This document shows positions 17,371-28,155 of a DNA stretch of 64,000 nt, one piece after another. The position numbers were made by a program, and so were the translations under genes. Source of the DNA: Ardenticatenaceae bacterium (lineage in GTDB: Bacteria > Chloroflexota > Anaerolineae > Promineifilales > Promineifilaceae); contig JACKCB010000005.1 of assembly GCA_020634235.1 (NCBI GenBank), positions 62,001 through 126,000 on the forward strand, read 5' to 3'. Positions within the stretch are counted from its first letter, which is position 1. Every line of letters starts with the position of its first letter. A model generated the notes under the pieces. The model was not told where the DNA came from and did not search any database. It worked only from the letters and a program-made list of their open reading frames with translations.

Positions 17371-19320
17371 ATGCCCCGCCCCACGCGCCGCCCCCTTCTC
17401 CTCCTCCTTCTCCTCCTGGGCGCCACCCTACTGGCCCGGCTGTGGCTCATCCGCCAGGGCAGCTTCGACGGGCTGTATGGCCAGGACCCCTACGCCTACC
17501 ACAACTACGCCGTCGGGCCGCTGCGCGACAGTTTGCTGGCCCTGGCCCCGCCGCCCCCCTTCCACTGGCCACCGGGCTACCCCTACCTCGTCGCCCTGGC
17601 CTCCTTCCTGGTTGGTGTCACCCCCCCGGCCGGGCAGCTCGTCAGCCTCCTGGCCAGCCTGCTCATCCCCCTCTTCACCTACGGCCTGGCCTGGGAAGTG
17701 TGGGGCCGCCCCCGCCAGGATAGCTGGACCCCCCTGCTGGCCGCCCTGCTGGTAGCCGCCAACGGCCAGTTCTGGCAGTCCAGCATCGTCGTCATGAGCG
17801 ACCTGCCCGCCCTGGCCGCCGCCAGCCTGGGTATGTGGTCCCTGGCCCGCTACGGCCGGCAAAATGCCCCGGCCGGTTGGCTATGGCTGGCCGCCGGCGC
17901 GCTTGCCTACGCCATTCTCACCCGCTGGGCCTACGCCCTGGTCGCCATCCCGGCCACAATTTATGCCCTGGGGCTGCTGTGGCAGCGCCCCCGGCGGCAG
18001 GCGCTCGGCCACGCCCTGGGCGCGGCGCTGTGCGCCTTGCTGCCCCTGCTGCCCATCCTGCCCGCCGTCTTTCGCTTTGTGCTGGACCCGGCCGGGGCGG
18101 GCAGCACCTACATCGTCGACCTCCAGGTCTACCGCTGGAACCCGCTCAACGCCCTGCGCCGCAGCTTCATCACCGCCGACGGCCTGCTGCAATACCGCTG
18201 GCCCAACGGCCTCTACTACACCGCCGCCGTTGCCCACCGCTACTACTTCACCCCCCTGCTGGCCCTGCTGCTGCTGCCCGGCCTGGTGCAGCTCATCCGC
18301 CGGCGCACAGCGGCCATCGTCTGGCTCATCCTGGCCTGGGCCGGCATCATGCTGCTCTTCCTGGTGGGGGCCGCCTGGCAAAACTTCCGCTTCACCCTGG
18401 CCTACCTGCCCCCCATGGCCATCATCGCCGCCGTGGGCGGTACCAGCCTGGCCGGCTGGCTGGCCGGCCGGCGGCGCGCCCTGGCCCTGGCCCCGGCCGG
18501 GGTCATCACCCTCGGCCTGCTGTGGATGGCCTACGGCGGCTGGTCCCTCAGCCGCAGCTTCGTCGAGCGCAAGCAGGCCGACCTGGCCCTCATCGCCTGG
18601 GTAGATGCGCAAACAGACCCAGACGCCCGCCTGCTGGCCTTTGGCCAGACGCTGGCCTTGCAGCAATACGGCCAGCGGGAGACGGTGGAACTCTTCTACC
18701 TGACGCCAGATGACCTGGCCCGCTACCTGGCCGATGGCCGTCCCCATTATCTGCTGCTCGATGTAGACAACGTCACCCGCCAATGGGCCGGGCGCGCCCC
18801 CGGCGACAACTACGCCTGGCTGCGCGATGGCCCCGGGCTGCGGTTCCTGGGCCAGCAAGGGGCCTTCACCCTCTTCGCCGTCAACGCGCCCCAGGTCCGC
18901 CCATCGCACCCTTTTAGCGCTCGCGCCCGCTCCCCGGCCGGGGCAAAGCCAGCGCCAACCCCAGCAGCGCCCAAAAAAGCCAGTACACCGCCCAAAACTC
19001 AAAGAAATAGTCCAGCACGCCATGCAGGCCAACGGCCAGCAAACTGGCCGCCAGGGCCGCCGCCCACAGCGGCTGCCGGCCAGCAGCCAGATAGAGCACC
19101 CGGCCGGCAGCCACCACCAGCCAGGCAAAGGCCGCCAACCCCAGCAGCCCCAGGTCAGCCAGCAGTTCCAAATAGAGGTTATTGGCATGTGTGCGCCGGT
19201 CCCAGTTGGCCAGCCCCAGGTATGGGCCAAAACGCAGCCGGAAGGTGTGGGGACCGCCCCCCAGCAGCGGCCGCTGCCACCACATCCGGCCAGCGGCCAG
19301 CCACAACTCGCGCCGGGTAG
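17371..19320 (+). CDS. GT39/ArnT-like membrane glycosyltransferase, 3' end overlaps opposing gene
   Basis: Polytopic glycosyltransferase using polyprenyl-phosphate sugar donors. There are about 11 membrane segments in the first 400 residues, an acidic first loop (GLYGQDPYAYHNY, where GT-C enzymes carry catalytic Asp), then an extracytoplasmic domain to about residue 510. After that the frame runs 407 bases into the convergent ligase gene and encodes Pro/Ala/Gly-rich sequence that looks non-functional. A one-base shift upstream would end the protein at the TAG at 18915-18917. Either the tail is real junk or an indel removed the natural stop. Confidence 0.75.
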   Translation: MPRPTRRPLLLLLLLLGATLLARLWLIRQGSFDGLYGQDPYAYHNYAVGPLRDSLLALAPPPPFHWPPGYPYLVALASFLVGVTPPAGQLVSLLASLLIPLFTYGLAWEVWGRPRQDSWTPLLAALLVAANGQFWQSSIVVMSDLPALAAASLGMWSLARYGRQNAPAGWLWLAAGALAYAILTRWAYALVAIPATIYALGLLWQRPRRQALGHALGAALCALLPLLPILPAVFRFVLDPAGAGSTYIVDLQVYRWNPLNALRRSFITADGLLQYRWPNGLYYTAAVAHRYYFTPLLALLLLPGLVQLIRRRTAAIVWLILAWAGIMLLFLVGAAWQNFRFTLAYLPPMAIIAAVGGTSLAGWLAGRRRALALAPAGVITLGLLWMAYGGWSLSRSFVERKQADLALIAWVDAQTDPDARLLAFGQTLALQQYGQRETVELFYLTPDDLARYLADGRPHYLLLDVDNVTRQWAGRAPGDNYAWLRDGPGLRFLGQQGAFTLFAVNAPQVRPSHPFSARARSPAGAKPAPTPAAPKKASTPPKTQRNSPARHAGQRPANWPPGPPPTAAAGQQPDRAPGRQPPPARQRPPTPAAPGQPAVPNRGYWHVCAGPSWPAPGMGQNAAGRCGDRPPAAAAATTSGQRPATTRAG

Positions 19321-20623
19321 GGATTTCCGGGGCGGACGCGGCCTGCTCGTACTGGCTGCGCGGTGTTGTGGGGGGCAGGGGTGGGGTCACCCGGCCGGGG
19401 CGCACCACCACCCGCGTCTCCGCCTCAGCCACACCGCGGCTGTAAAAGGCAAACTGCGCCTGGCGCATCCCCCAGGCCAACCGGTATTGGCCCGGCGGCA
19501 GGTCAGCCATCACCGTGGCGCTGAAGATGGCCGTTTCGCCAGGGCGCACGTCGCGCGGCAGGGCCGCGCTGCCGGGTGGCAGTTGGTAAACCTGCTGGCC
19601 ATCCTGGCTAAGCCAGCGGTAGCCCAGCACAATGGGGTAAGCCGCCCTGCTGTCCCAGGCCGCCCGGCCGGTGTTGGTCACGGGTACAGCCAGCGTGAGC
19701 TGTTCACCGGCGGCCAGTGTTAGCCCGGCCGGGGCGTCATACTGCGCCCCATACCAGTTCAGGTCGTTCTCGGTGGCCAGCCGCTGCCGGAAGCTGTCGC
19801 TGGCCACCAACGACCAGAGCAGCAGGCCACTTAGCCACAACAGGGTCACCCCGGCCGGGCGGCGCAGCGGGCGCAGGCGCGGCCAGACCCAGCCAGCCAG
19901 CAGCAGCCCAACCAGCAGCAGCGCCAGGGTGATGAAGCTGGCCCGGGTGAGGGTGAGGACAGTCGTCAGGGTCAAGAGGAGAGCCACGGCCAGGGCCGCC
20001 GCCCGGCCGGGACGGGTAGCAGCGATAGTCGCCAGCAAGAGTGCCAGCGGGATGGCCATCTCCCAATACATGGCGGCAATCGTGGCATATTGGAAGGAAG
20101 CGCTAACCCGCAGTACGTTGCCCACAAAGGTCGGGCTGGCCTTGAACTGGGCCAGCAGCGGGGCCACAAGCGGCACGCCGGCCCACTCGGCCAACCCCAG
20201 CAGGGCACTAAGCCCGGCCCCCAGGAGAATGGCCCACAACAGCCCCCGCCGCCGCCGCTCGTCCCCGTCCTCGGCCGCGGCGTAGACCAGCAGCAGGGGC
20301 AGCAGACCGCTGGCCAGGCGCAGGGCGGATTTGAGCGCCGTCGGCCGGAAGGCGGGCGCCAGCAGGGCCGATAACAAGGCCACCAGCAGAAACGCCCCGG
20401 CCGGGAGCAGCAGCGTGCGCGACGGCCGGCCCACCCCACCCCGCCAGGCCGCCACCAGCCAGACCAGCCCCACAACCCCCAGCAGCAGTTCCAGGTTGGT
20501 AAACTGGAACCAGGGCAGCCGCACCAGCGGCCCCACCAGCTCAAACGGCAGGGCGAAGAGCAGCAGGCAGGTTAGCCAGTAGAGAAGCGGCGGGGAGCTG
20601 GTGGCGGGGAGCTGGTCGTTCAC
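18914..20623 (-). CDS. O-antigen-ligase-like (Wzy/WaaL family) membrane protein with inserted beta domain
   Basis: Protein of 569 residues with about 12 hydrophobic segments. The family-type signature near the C-terminus reads LLGGGPHTFRLRFG and RRTHANNLYLELLADLG, followed by HGVLDYFFEFW. Between the central helices and that motif (about residues 295-425) lies a soluble stretch with beta-sandwich character (LTLAVPVTNTGRAAWDS, PPGQYRLAWGMRQ), resembling a CARDB/Ig-like fold, in the external loop where catalysis occurs. It likely polymerises or transfers glycan units made by the opposing cluster. Confidence 0.8.
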   Translation of the reverse strand: MNDQLPATSSPPLLYWLTCLLLFALPFELVGPLVRLPWFQFTNLELLLGVVGLVWLVAAWRGGVGRPSRTLLLPAGAFLLVALLSALLAPAFRPTALKSALRLASGLLPLLLVYAAAEDGDERRRRGLLWAILLGAGLSALLGLAEWAGVPLVAPLLAQFKASPTFVGNVLRVSASFQYATIAAMYWEMAIPLALLLATIAATRPGRAAALAVALLLTLTTVLTLTRASFITLALLLVGLLLAGWVWPRLRPLRRPAGVTLLWLSGLLLWSLVASDSFRQRLATENDLNWYGAQYDAPAGLTLAAGEQLTLAVPVTNTGRAAWDSRAAYPIVLGYRWLSQDGQQVYQLPPGSAALPRDVRPGETAIFSATVMADLPPGQYRLAWGMRQAQFAFYSRGVAEAETRVVVRPGRVTPPLPPTTPRSQYEQAASAPEIPTRRELWLAAGRMWWQRPLLGGGPHTFRLRFGPYLGLANWDRRTHANNLYLELLADLGLLGLAAFAWLVVAAGRVLYLAAGRQPLWAAALAASLLAVGLHGVLDYFFEFWAVYWLFWALLGLALALPRPGSGRER

Positions 20624-20738
20624 ATTTCACCCTGGGTGGCGGCTTATTGCCCACTGATTATACTCGCATGAGCGTTCCTTGCCCGGCCGGGGCAATTGGC
20701 GTATCTTCCCCTGGCTCTGGCCCATTTGCCCGCGTCCA

Positions 20739-22070
20739 ATGAAACCTATGCGCCATCTCCACCTCCCCCTGCTCCTCTGCCTGCTGCTGCTGGCGGTCGC
20801 CTGCCAGGCCGCCCCACCGGCCACGCCCACCCCGGCCGGGACCACCATCCCTCAGGCCAGCCCCACACCTCAGCCAACGGCTTCCACCACCCCCCGGCCG
20901 GGCACAGCCACCCCCAGCCCCACCCCCGCCGCCAGCCCCACTCCCTTCCAGCCACCCGACCTGCGCTACCTGGCCCAGGCATTGGACGCGCAGCTAGACG
21001 AATTCGACAGCACCACCAACGGCATCAGCAGCTACACCGTCATCGACCTGACCAGCGGCCAGCGCATTGAACGCAACGCCGACCTGGCCGTGGCCGGGGC
21101 CAGCATGCTCAAAATTCCCATCCTGCTCGACACCTACCGCGTGCTCGACGGCCCACCCGACCGGGCCACCACGCGCATCATCACCGAAACAGCCACGCTG
21201 TCCGGCAACTACACGGCCAATTTGCTGCTGCAACTCGTCGCCGGCCGGCCGGATGCCTATGCCGGAGCGCAGATTGTCACCCAGTCGCTGCGCCGGCTGG
21301 GCATTTACAACACCTTCATCGCCGTGCCCTACGACGAGGACGCCCTGCCCGCCTACCCGGCCACCTACTTCACCCCGGCCAACCAGCGCACCGATCTCAC
21401 TACCAACCCCGACCCGGCCCGCCAGGTAACCACCGGCGACCTGGCCACCCTGCTGCAAATGATCTACACCTGCGCCACCGCGGGCAGCGGCCCGCTCATC
21501 GATACCTTTCCCGGCGAGCTTTCGGCCGGCGAGTGCCAGGCCGTCTTGGAGCAGTTCCAGGGCAACCGCATAGACGCCTTCATCGAGAGCGGCGTCCCGG
21601 CCGGGGTGCCTCTGGCCCACAAACACGGCTGGATCGATGACACCCACGGCGACGCGGGCATCGTCTTTTCACCCAACGGGGATTACGTGCTGGCCGTGGC
21701 CCTCTACAGCCCCGGCTGGCTGGAATGGGAGATCAGTAACCCGCTCATTGGCGAGCTGTCGCGCCTGACCTATGCCCATTTCAATGACCCGGCCGGGTAT
21801 CCCCCCAACCTGCCCCCCTTGCCAGCCTTGCCCACCCCCAGCCCCACGCCCGACCTGCCCCTGGCCATCATCAGCAACACCGGCGGGGCCGGGCTGACCT
21901 TGCGCAGCAGCCCGGCCGGGGCGGAAATCACCGTCCTGCCCGAAGGGCTGCTGGTCTACCTGCTGGCCGAGCCAACCGCCGCTGCCAACGGCGTGGCCTG
22001 GCAGAAGATTCGCACCCCGGCCGGGGAAGAAGGCTGGGTTGGCCTGTCCTACCTCACGGCGCGTCCCTGA
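20739..22070 (+). CDS. Lipoprotein with class A beta-lactamase-like serine hydrolase domain and SH3-like tail
   Basis: 443 residues from the ATG at 20739 (20748 also possible). A signal peptide ends in LLAVAC (lipobox Cys), followed by a Pro/Thr linker of about 60 residues. The hydrolase domain has S122-M-L-K125 (SxxK), S155-G-N157 in place of SDN, and K295-H-G in place of KTG. The last 60 residues (LTLRSSPAG, WQKIRTPAGEEGWVG) form a bacterial SH3 domain, common in wall-binding proteins. A penicillin-interacting or peptidoglycan enzyme is as likely as a true beta-lactamase. It is divergent from the ligase gene. Confidence 0.8.
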   Translation: MKPMRHLHLPLLLCLLLLAVACQAAPPATPTPAGTTIPQASPTPQPTASTTPRPGTATPSPTPAASPTPFQPPDLRYLAQALDAQLDEFDSTTNGISSYTVIDLTSGQRIERNADLAVAGASMLKIPILLDTYRVLDGPPDRATTRIITETATLSGNYTANLLLQLVAGRPDAYAGAQIVTQSLRRLGIYNTFIAVPYDEDALPAYPATYFTPANQRTDLTTNPDPARQVTTGDLATLLQMIYTCATAGSGPLIDTFPGELSAGECQAVLEQFQGNRIDAFIESGVPAGVPLAHKHGWIDDTHGDAGIVFSPNGDYVLAVALYSPGWLEWEISNPLIGELSRLTYAHFNDPAGYPPNLPPLPALPTPSPTPDLPLAIISNTGGAGLTLRSSPAGAEITVLPEGLLVYLLAEPTAAANGVAWQKIRTPAGEEGWVGLSYLTARP

Positions 22071-22077
22071 ACCACCG

Positions 22078-23286
22078 TCATCCTTCCAACAGCAGCGTCT
22101 CCGGCTCCTCAATCAGCGTTTTCAGCCGTACCAGGAACAGCACCGCCTCGCGGCCATCCACAATCCGGTGATCATAGCTGAGCGCCACGTACATCACCGG
22201 CCGGGCCACCACCGCGCCATCCACCACCACCGGCCGCTCCTGAATCTTGTGCAGCCCCAAAATACCCACTTGCGGCGGGTTCAGAATCGGCGTGCTGAGC
22301 ATCGAGCCAAAAATGCCGCCATTGGTGATGGTGAACGTCCCGCCGCGCAGCTCCTCCAACGTCAGCGTGCCCGCCTGCGCCTTTTGTGACATCGCCTTGA
22401 TGCGCCGCTCAATCTCGGCAAACGACAGGCGGTCGGCGTCGCGCAGCACCGGCACCACCAGCCCCTCCTCCGCGCCCACGGCCACGCCGATGTCGTAATA
22501 CTGCTTCAACACCATGTCGTCCCCCTGAATTTCGGCGTTCAGGCGGGGAAAGGCCTTCAGCGCACCCACGCTGGCCTTCACAAAAAAGGACATGAAGCCC
22601 AGCTTGACGCCGTGGCGAGTGGTGAAATCCGCCTGCCGCCGCTGGCGCAGCGCCATCACCGCGCTCATGTCGATTTCGTTAAAGGTAGTCAGCATGGCCG
22701 CCGTTTGCTGCGCCTCCACCAGGCGGCGGGCGATGGTGCGGCGGCGGCGCGACATGCGCTCGCGCAGTTCGCCGCGGGGGTCGGCGGCGGCGGTCGCAGG
22801 GAGCGGAGCAGCCCCGGCCGGGGCCGGCATAACCGGCGGTCCCGCTTCCGGCGGCTGCTGCGCCAGGTAGGTCTGCACATCCTGTTTGGTCACCCGCCCG
22901 GCCGGGCCAGAACCGGGCACCTGGCGCACGTCCAGGCCAACCTGGCCAGCCATGCGGCGGGCCACCGGGGTCGCCGCCGGCGCTGCCTTTTCCGGGGGGA
23001 TTGGTTGGGGGACAACCGGCTGCGGGGCCGGCACGGCATCAGGCATCCCGGCCGGGGCAATCACCGCCAGCACATCGCCAATCACCACATCCGCGCCCGT
23101 CGGCCGCTCAATACTCGCCAACACCCCGGCCGTCTCCGCCCCCACCTCCACATCCACCTTATCCGTTTGCAGCTCCACCAGCACGTCACCAACGGCCACC
23201 GCGTCGCCCACCTGCTTCTGCCAGGCACCTACCGTCGCCTCTACCACCGATTCGCCCAGTTGGGGCACGATTACTTTCGTTGTCAT
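22078..23286 (-). CDS. sucB: 2-oxoglutarate dehydrogenase E2, dihydrolipoyl succinyltransferase
   Basis: Transfers the succinyl group from lipoate to CoA in the TCA cycle. 402 residues: lipoyl domain (residues 1-77, lipoyl Lys in LQTDKVDVEV), Ala/Pro linker, peripheral subunit-binding domain (ARRMAGQVGLDVRQVPGSG), and catalytic domain ending in SYDHRIVDGREAV, which carries the active-site His-x3-Asp and is typical of the succinyl type. GGAG precedes the start. It lies 67 bases downstream of sucA on the same strand; no lpd (E3) gene is adjacent. Confidence 0.94.
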   Translation of the reverse strand: MTTKVIVPQLGESVVEATVGAWQKQVGDAVAVGDVLVELQTDKVDVEVGAETAGVLASIERPTGADVVIGDVLAVIAPAGMPDAVPAPQPVVPQPIPPEKAAPAATPVARRMAGQVGLDVRQVPGSGPAGRVTKQDVQTYLAQQPPEAGPPVMPAPAGAAPLPATAAADPRGELRERMSRRRRTIARRLVEAQQTAAMLTTFNEIDMSAVMALRQRRQADFTTRHGVKLGFMSFFVKASVGALKAFPRLNAEIQGDDMVLKQYYDIGVAVGAEEGLVVPVLRDADRLSFAEIERRIKAMSQKAQAGTLTLEELRGGTFTITNGGIFGSMLSTPILNPPQVGILGLHKIQERPVVVDGAVVARPVMYVALSYDHRIVDGREAVLFLVRLKTLIEEPETLLLEG

Positions 23287-23353
23287 GGGATATCTCCGGG
23301 TGTTTCGTGAGTTGTCTTACCTGGTTCGTGTTCCGTCGTCAGGGATGGCGTCG

Positions 23354-26140
<2,787 letters not shown>

Positions 26141-26238
26141 AGGGTTTCCTCTCCGATTCTTGCCACTGCGGCCTGAAGGGCATTATAGCAAACTGCCGCC
26201 CGGCGGGCAGCCCGGCCGGGCGGCAGCCGGATTTCCTC

Positions 26239-26266
26239 TTGCGCCGCGGCCAGCTTGCGCTACACT
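26239..26266 (+). promoter_or_regulatory. Possible promoter for the ParB-like gene
   Basis: TTGCGC (26239-26244) and TACACT (26261-26266) are 16 bases apart. The start of transcription would fall almost at the ATG at 26276, implying a leaderless or near-leaderless mRNA. The match to consensus is only moderate. Confidence 0.3.
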
Positions 26267-26275
26267 GGGCACATC

Positions 26276-27277
26276 ATGACCACCATGAAGCCCGACGATT
26301 TCTCGACCGCCCGCCGCCAGGCAGAACTAAGCTTTCGCCGTGCGCGCAAGCGAGCCTGGCGCAAACAGCTCCAGAGCTGGCTCTCCGGCCGGGAGCAGCA
26401 GCACCTGCTGCCCTTTGAGGCGATCCGCGCCGAACTGCCCGAAAGCGACCCCCGCCGCCAGGGGGTGCGGTTAGTGCCGGTGGACAAGATCGTGGGCAGC
26501 GTTTCCCGCTATGAAGATTTCACCCGCCAATTCCTGCCGCTAAGGGACAGCCTGCGCGAACGCTGGATCAACGTGGAGTCCCTGGCCATGCGGCGCGGCT
26601 GGCCACCGGTGGAGCTGTACCAGTTGGGCGACGTCTATTTTGTTTCCGATGGCAACCACCGCGTGGCCGTGGCCCGCCAGATGGGCAACGACACGATTGA
26701 GGCTTACGTCTGGAGCTTCCCTGATGTCGTGGAAATTGACCCGGAGGAGCCACTGGATGAGCTGCTCATCCGTTTGGGGGAGCAGCACTTCATGGAAGTG
26801 ACCGGGTTGGCGCAGCGCCACCCGGACCACGGCATCCGCTTCACCACCCCCGGCCGGTACCGGGAGCTGTTGGTGCAGGTCGAGCAGTTGCGCCACACCC
26901 TGGCCATCATCGACGGTGAGACGATGCCCTTCGCCGAGGCGGTCGACGCCTGGTTTGAGATGATCTACCTCCCCTCCGTCCAGATCATTGCCGACTCCAA
27001 CATCCTGGAAGCCTTCCCCGGCCGGACCGAAGCCGACCTCTTCGTCTGGCTGTCTGTACACCGCGAGAATTTGCGCGAGCATTACGGTGATTATGAGAGA
27101 CTGGCCGACCTGGTCGACCAGGTTGCCAACGACTGGCAGCCACAGGGGTTGGAGAAGATCTACCATCGCATCATCAGGCTCATTGGCCGCAGTGCGCCCC
27201 CCTCGCCGCTGCCAGACATCCAGGAGCCAGAACCACAGCAAAACCACAACGCTGACGCAACGCTTACGCACCGGTAA
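26276..27277 (+). CDS. ParB/sulfiredoxin-fold protein of unknown role
   Basis: 333 residues from the ATG at 26276. The middle of the N-terminal half resembles a ParB-like nuclease/CTPase fold: VRLVPVDKIVGSVSRYEDF, then PVELYQLGDVYFVSDGNHRV, where GNHR corresponds to the conserved G-x-H/R motif. The rest is predicted helical with no recognised domain, and the C-terminus is Pro/Glu/Gln-rich. It is not adjacent to parA or a replication origin, so a chromosome-partition role is not supported; such domains also occur in transcriptional and stress proteins. It is followed after 95 bases by the sulfite-oxidase-like gene. Confidence 0.55.
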   Translation: MTTMKPDDFSTARRQAELSFRRARKRAWRKQLQSWLSGREQQHLLPFEAIRAELPESDPRRQGVRLVPVDKIVGSVSRYEDFTRQFLPLRDSLRERWINVESLAMRRGWPPVELYQLGDVYFVSDGNHRVAVARQMGNDTIEAYVWSFPDVVEIDPEEPLDELLIRLGEQHFMEVTGLAQRHPDHGIRFTTPGRYRELLVQVEQLRHTLAIIDGETMPFAEAVDAWFEMIYLPSVQIIADSNILEAFPGRTEADLFVWLSVHRENLREHYGDYERLADLVDQVANDWQPQGLEKIYHRIIRLIGRSAPPSPLPDIQEPEPQQNHNADATLTHR

Positions 27278-27372
27278 CGTTTCTGTAAGAAATCTCTGTA
27301 TACTTATCTTTGGTCGTTCTGTGAAGCCCAAAGCTAGAAGGCAGGCACAACCGTTCACCAAAGGAGATAGCA

Positions 27373-28029
27373 ATGTTCAAGAAATTCCTCAACCGCCGCG
27401 AACAGGAAGAAGCGGTGCGCAGCATGAACCGGCTGCCCCCCGGCCAATCGCTCACCCAGAAGTTCCCGGTGCTGCATTATGGCCCTACACCCCAATACCC
27501 TGACCTGTCCCATTGGTCGCTGCGCATCTTTGGGTTGGTGGAAGAGGAGAAGGTGTGGCGCTGGGACGAGTTCATGGCCCTGCCGCGCACCCAGGTACTC
27601 ATGGACATCCACTGCGTCACCCGCTGGTCGAAGTTCGACACACTGTGGGAGGGTGTTTCGCTAAAGACGCTGGTGGATGAGGGCCTTGTCCGGCCCCGGC
27701 CGGAGGCCAGACACATCATCCAGCATTGCGAATATGGATATACCACCAACACGCCGCTTGATTTCCTGCTGGCCGACAATGTCTTGCTGGCCACCCATTT
27801 TGACGGCCAGCCCCTGGAACCAGACCATGGCTACCCCCTGCGCGTGGTAGTGGGCAGCTTCGCCGACCGGCGCGAGCAAGAGAGCAAATATTTCTGGAAA
27901 GGGGGCAAATGGCTGCGGGCCTTGGAGTTCCGCGCTGAGGACCAGCCGGGTTTCTGGGAGCGTAACGGCTACCACAACAACGCCGACCCCTGGACTGAGG
28001 AACGCTTTGGCCGCTGGGGAGGGTATTAG
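27373..28029 (+). CDS. Sulfite-oxidase-like molybdopterin oxidoreductase
   Basis: 218-residue single-domain member of the oxidoreductase molybdopterin-binding family (YedY/SuoX fold). The molybdenum-ligating Cys is C81 in MDIHCVTRWSKFD, followed by WEGVSLKTL and the cofactor-loop region DHGYPLRVVV. No Tat or Sec signal is present, so it is probably cytoplasmic, unlike MsrP. AAAGGAG sits ten bases before the ATG. A strong intrinsic terminator follows 50 bases after the stop. The substrate is not known for these short forms. Confidence 0.85.
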   Translation: MFKKFLNRREQEEAVRSMNRLPPGQSLTQKFPVLHYGPTPQYPDLSHWSLRIFGLVEEEKVWRWDEFMALPRTQVLMDIHCVTRWSKFDTLWEGVSLKTLVDEGLVRPRPEARHIIQHCEYGYTTNTPLDFLLADNVLLATHFDGQPLEPDHGYPLRVVVGSFADRREQESKYFWKGGKWLRALEFRAEDQPGFWERNGYHNNADPWTEERFGRWGGY

Positions 28030-28079
28030 CCACCCCCGGCCGGGTCTGCCACCACCCGCCCCAGGCCAACATTGACCAG

Positions 28080-28119
28080 AAGCGAAGGATGAAGGAAACT
28101 CCGTCCTTCGCTTTTTTTT
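28080..28119 (+). terminator. Rho-independent terminator
   Basis: AAGCGAAGGA (28080-28089) pairs with TCCTTCGCTT (28104-28113), with a 14-base loop, and is followed by an eight-T tract. It ends the sulfite-oxidase-like transcript just before the MFS gene. Confidence 0.92.
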
Positions 28120-28155
28120 GTGAGCATTCCAACCAGGCGGCGGCCGGAGGCAAGC

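Noticed and set aside
17881..19230. 449-codon minus-strand frame opposite the glycosyltransferase
   Set aside because: Gln/Gly-rich shadow with no start signal or domain.
28120..28155. Earlier GTG start for the MFS transporter
   Set aside because: It abuts the preceding terminator T-tract and lacks a ribosome site; the GTG at 28156 has GGAGG.
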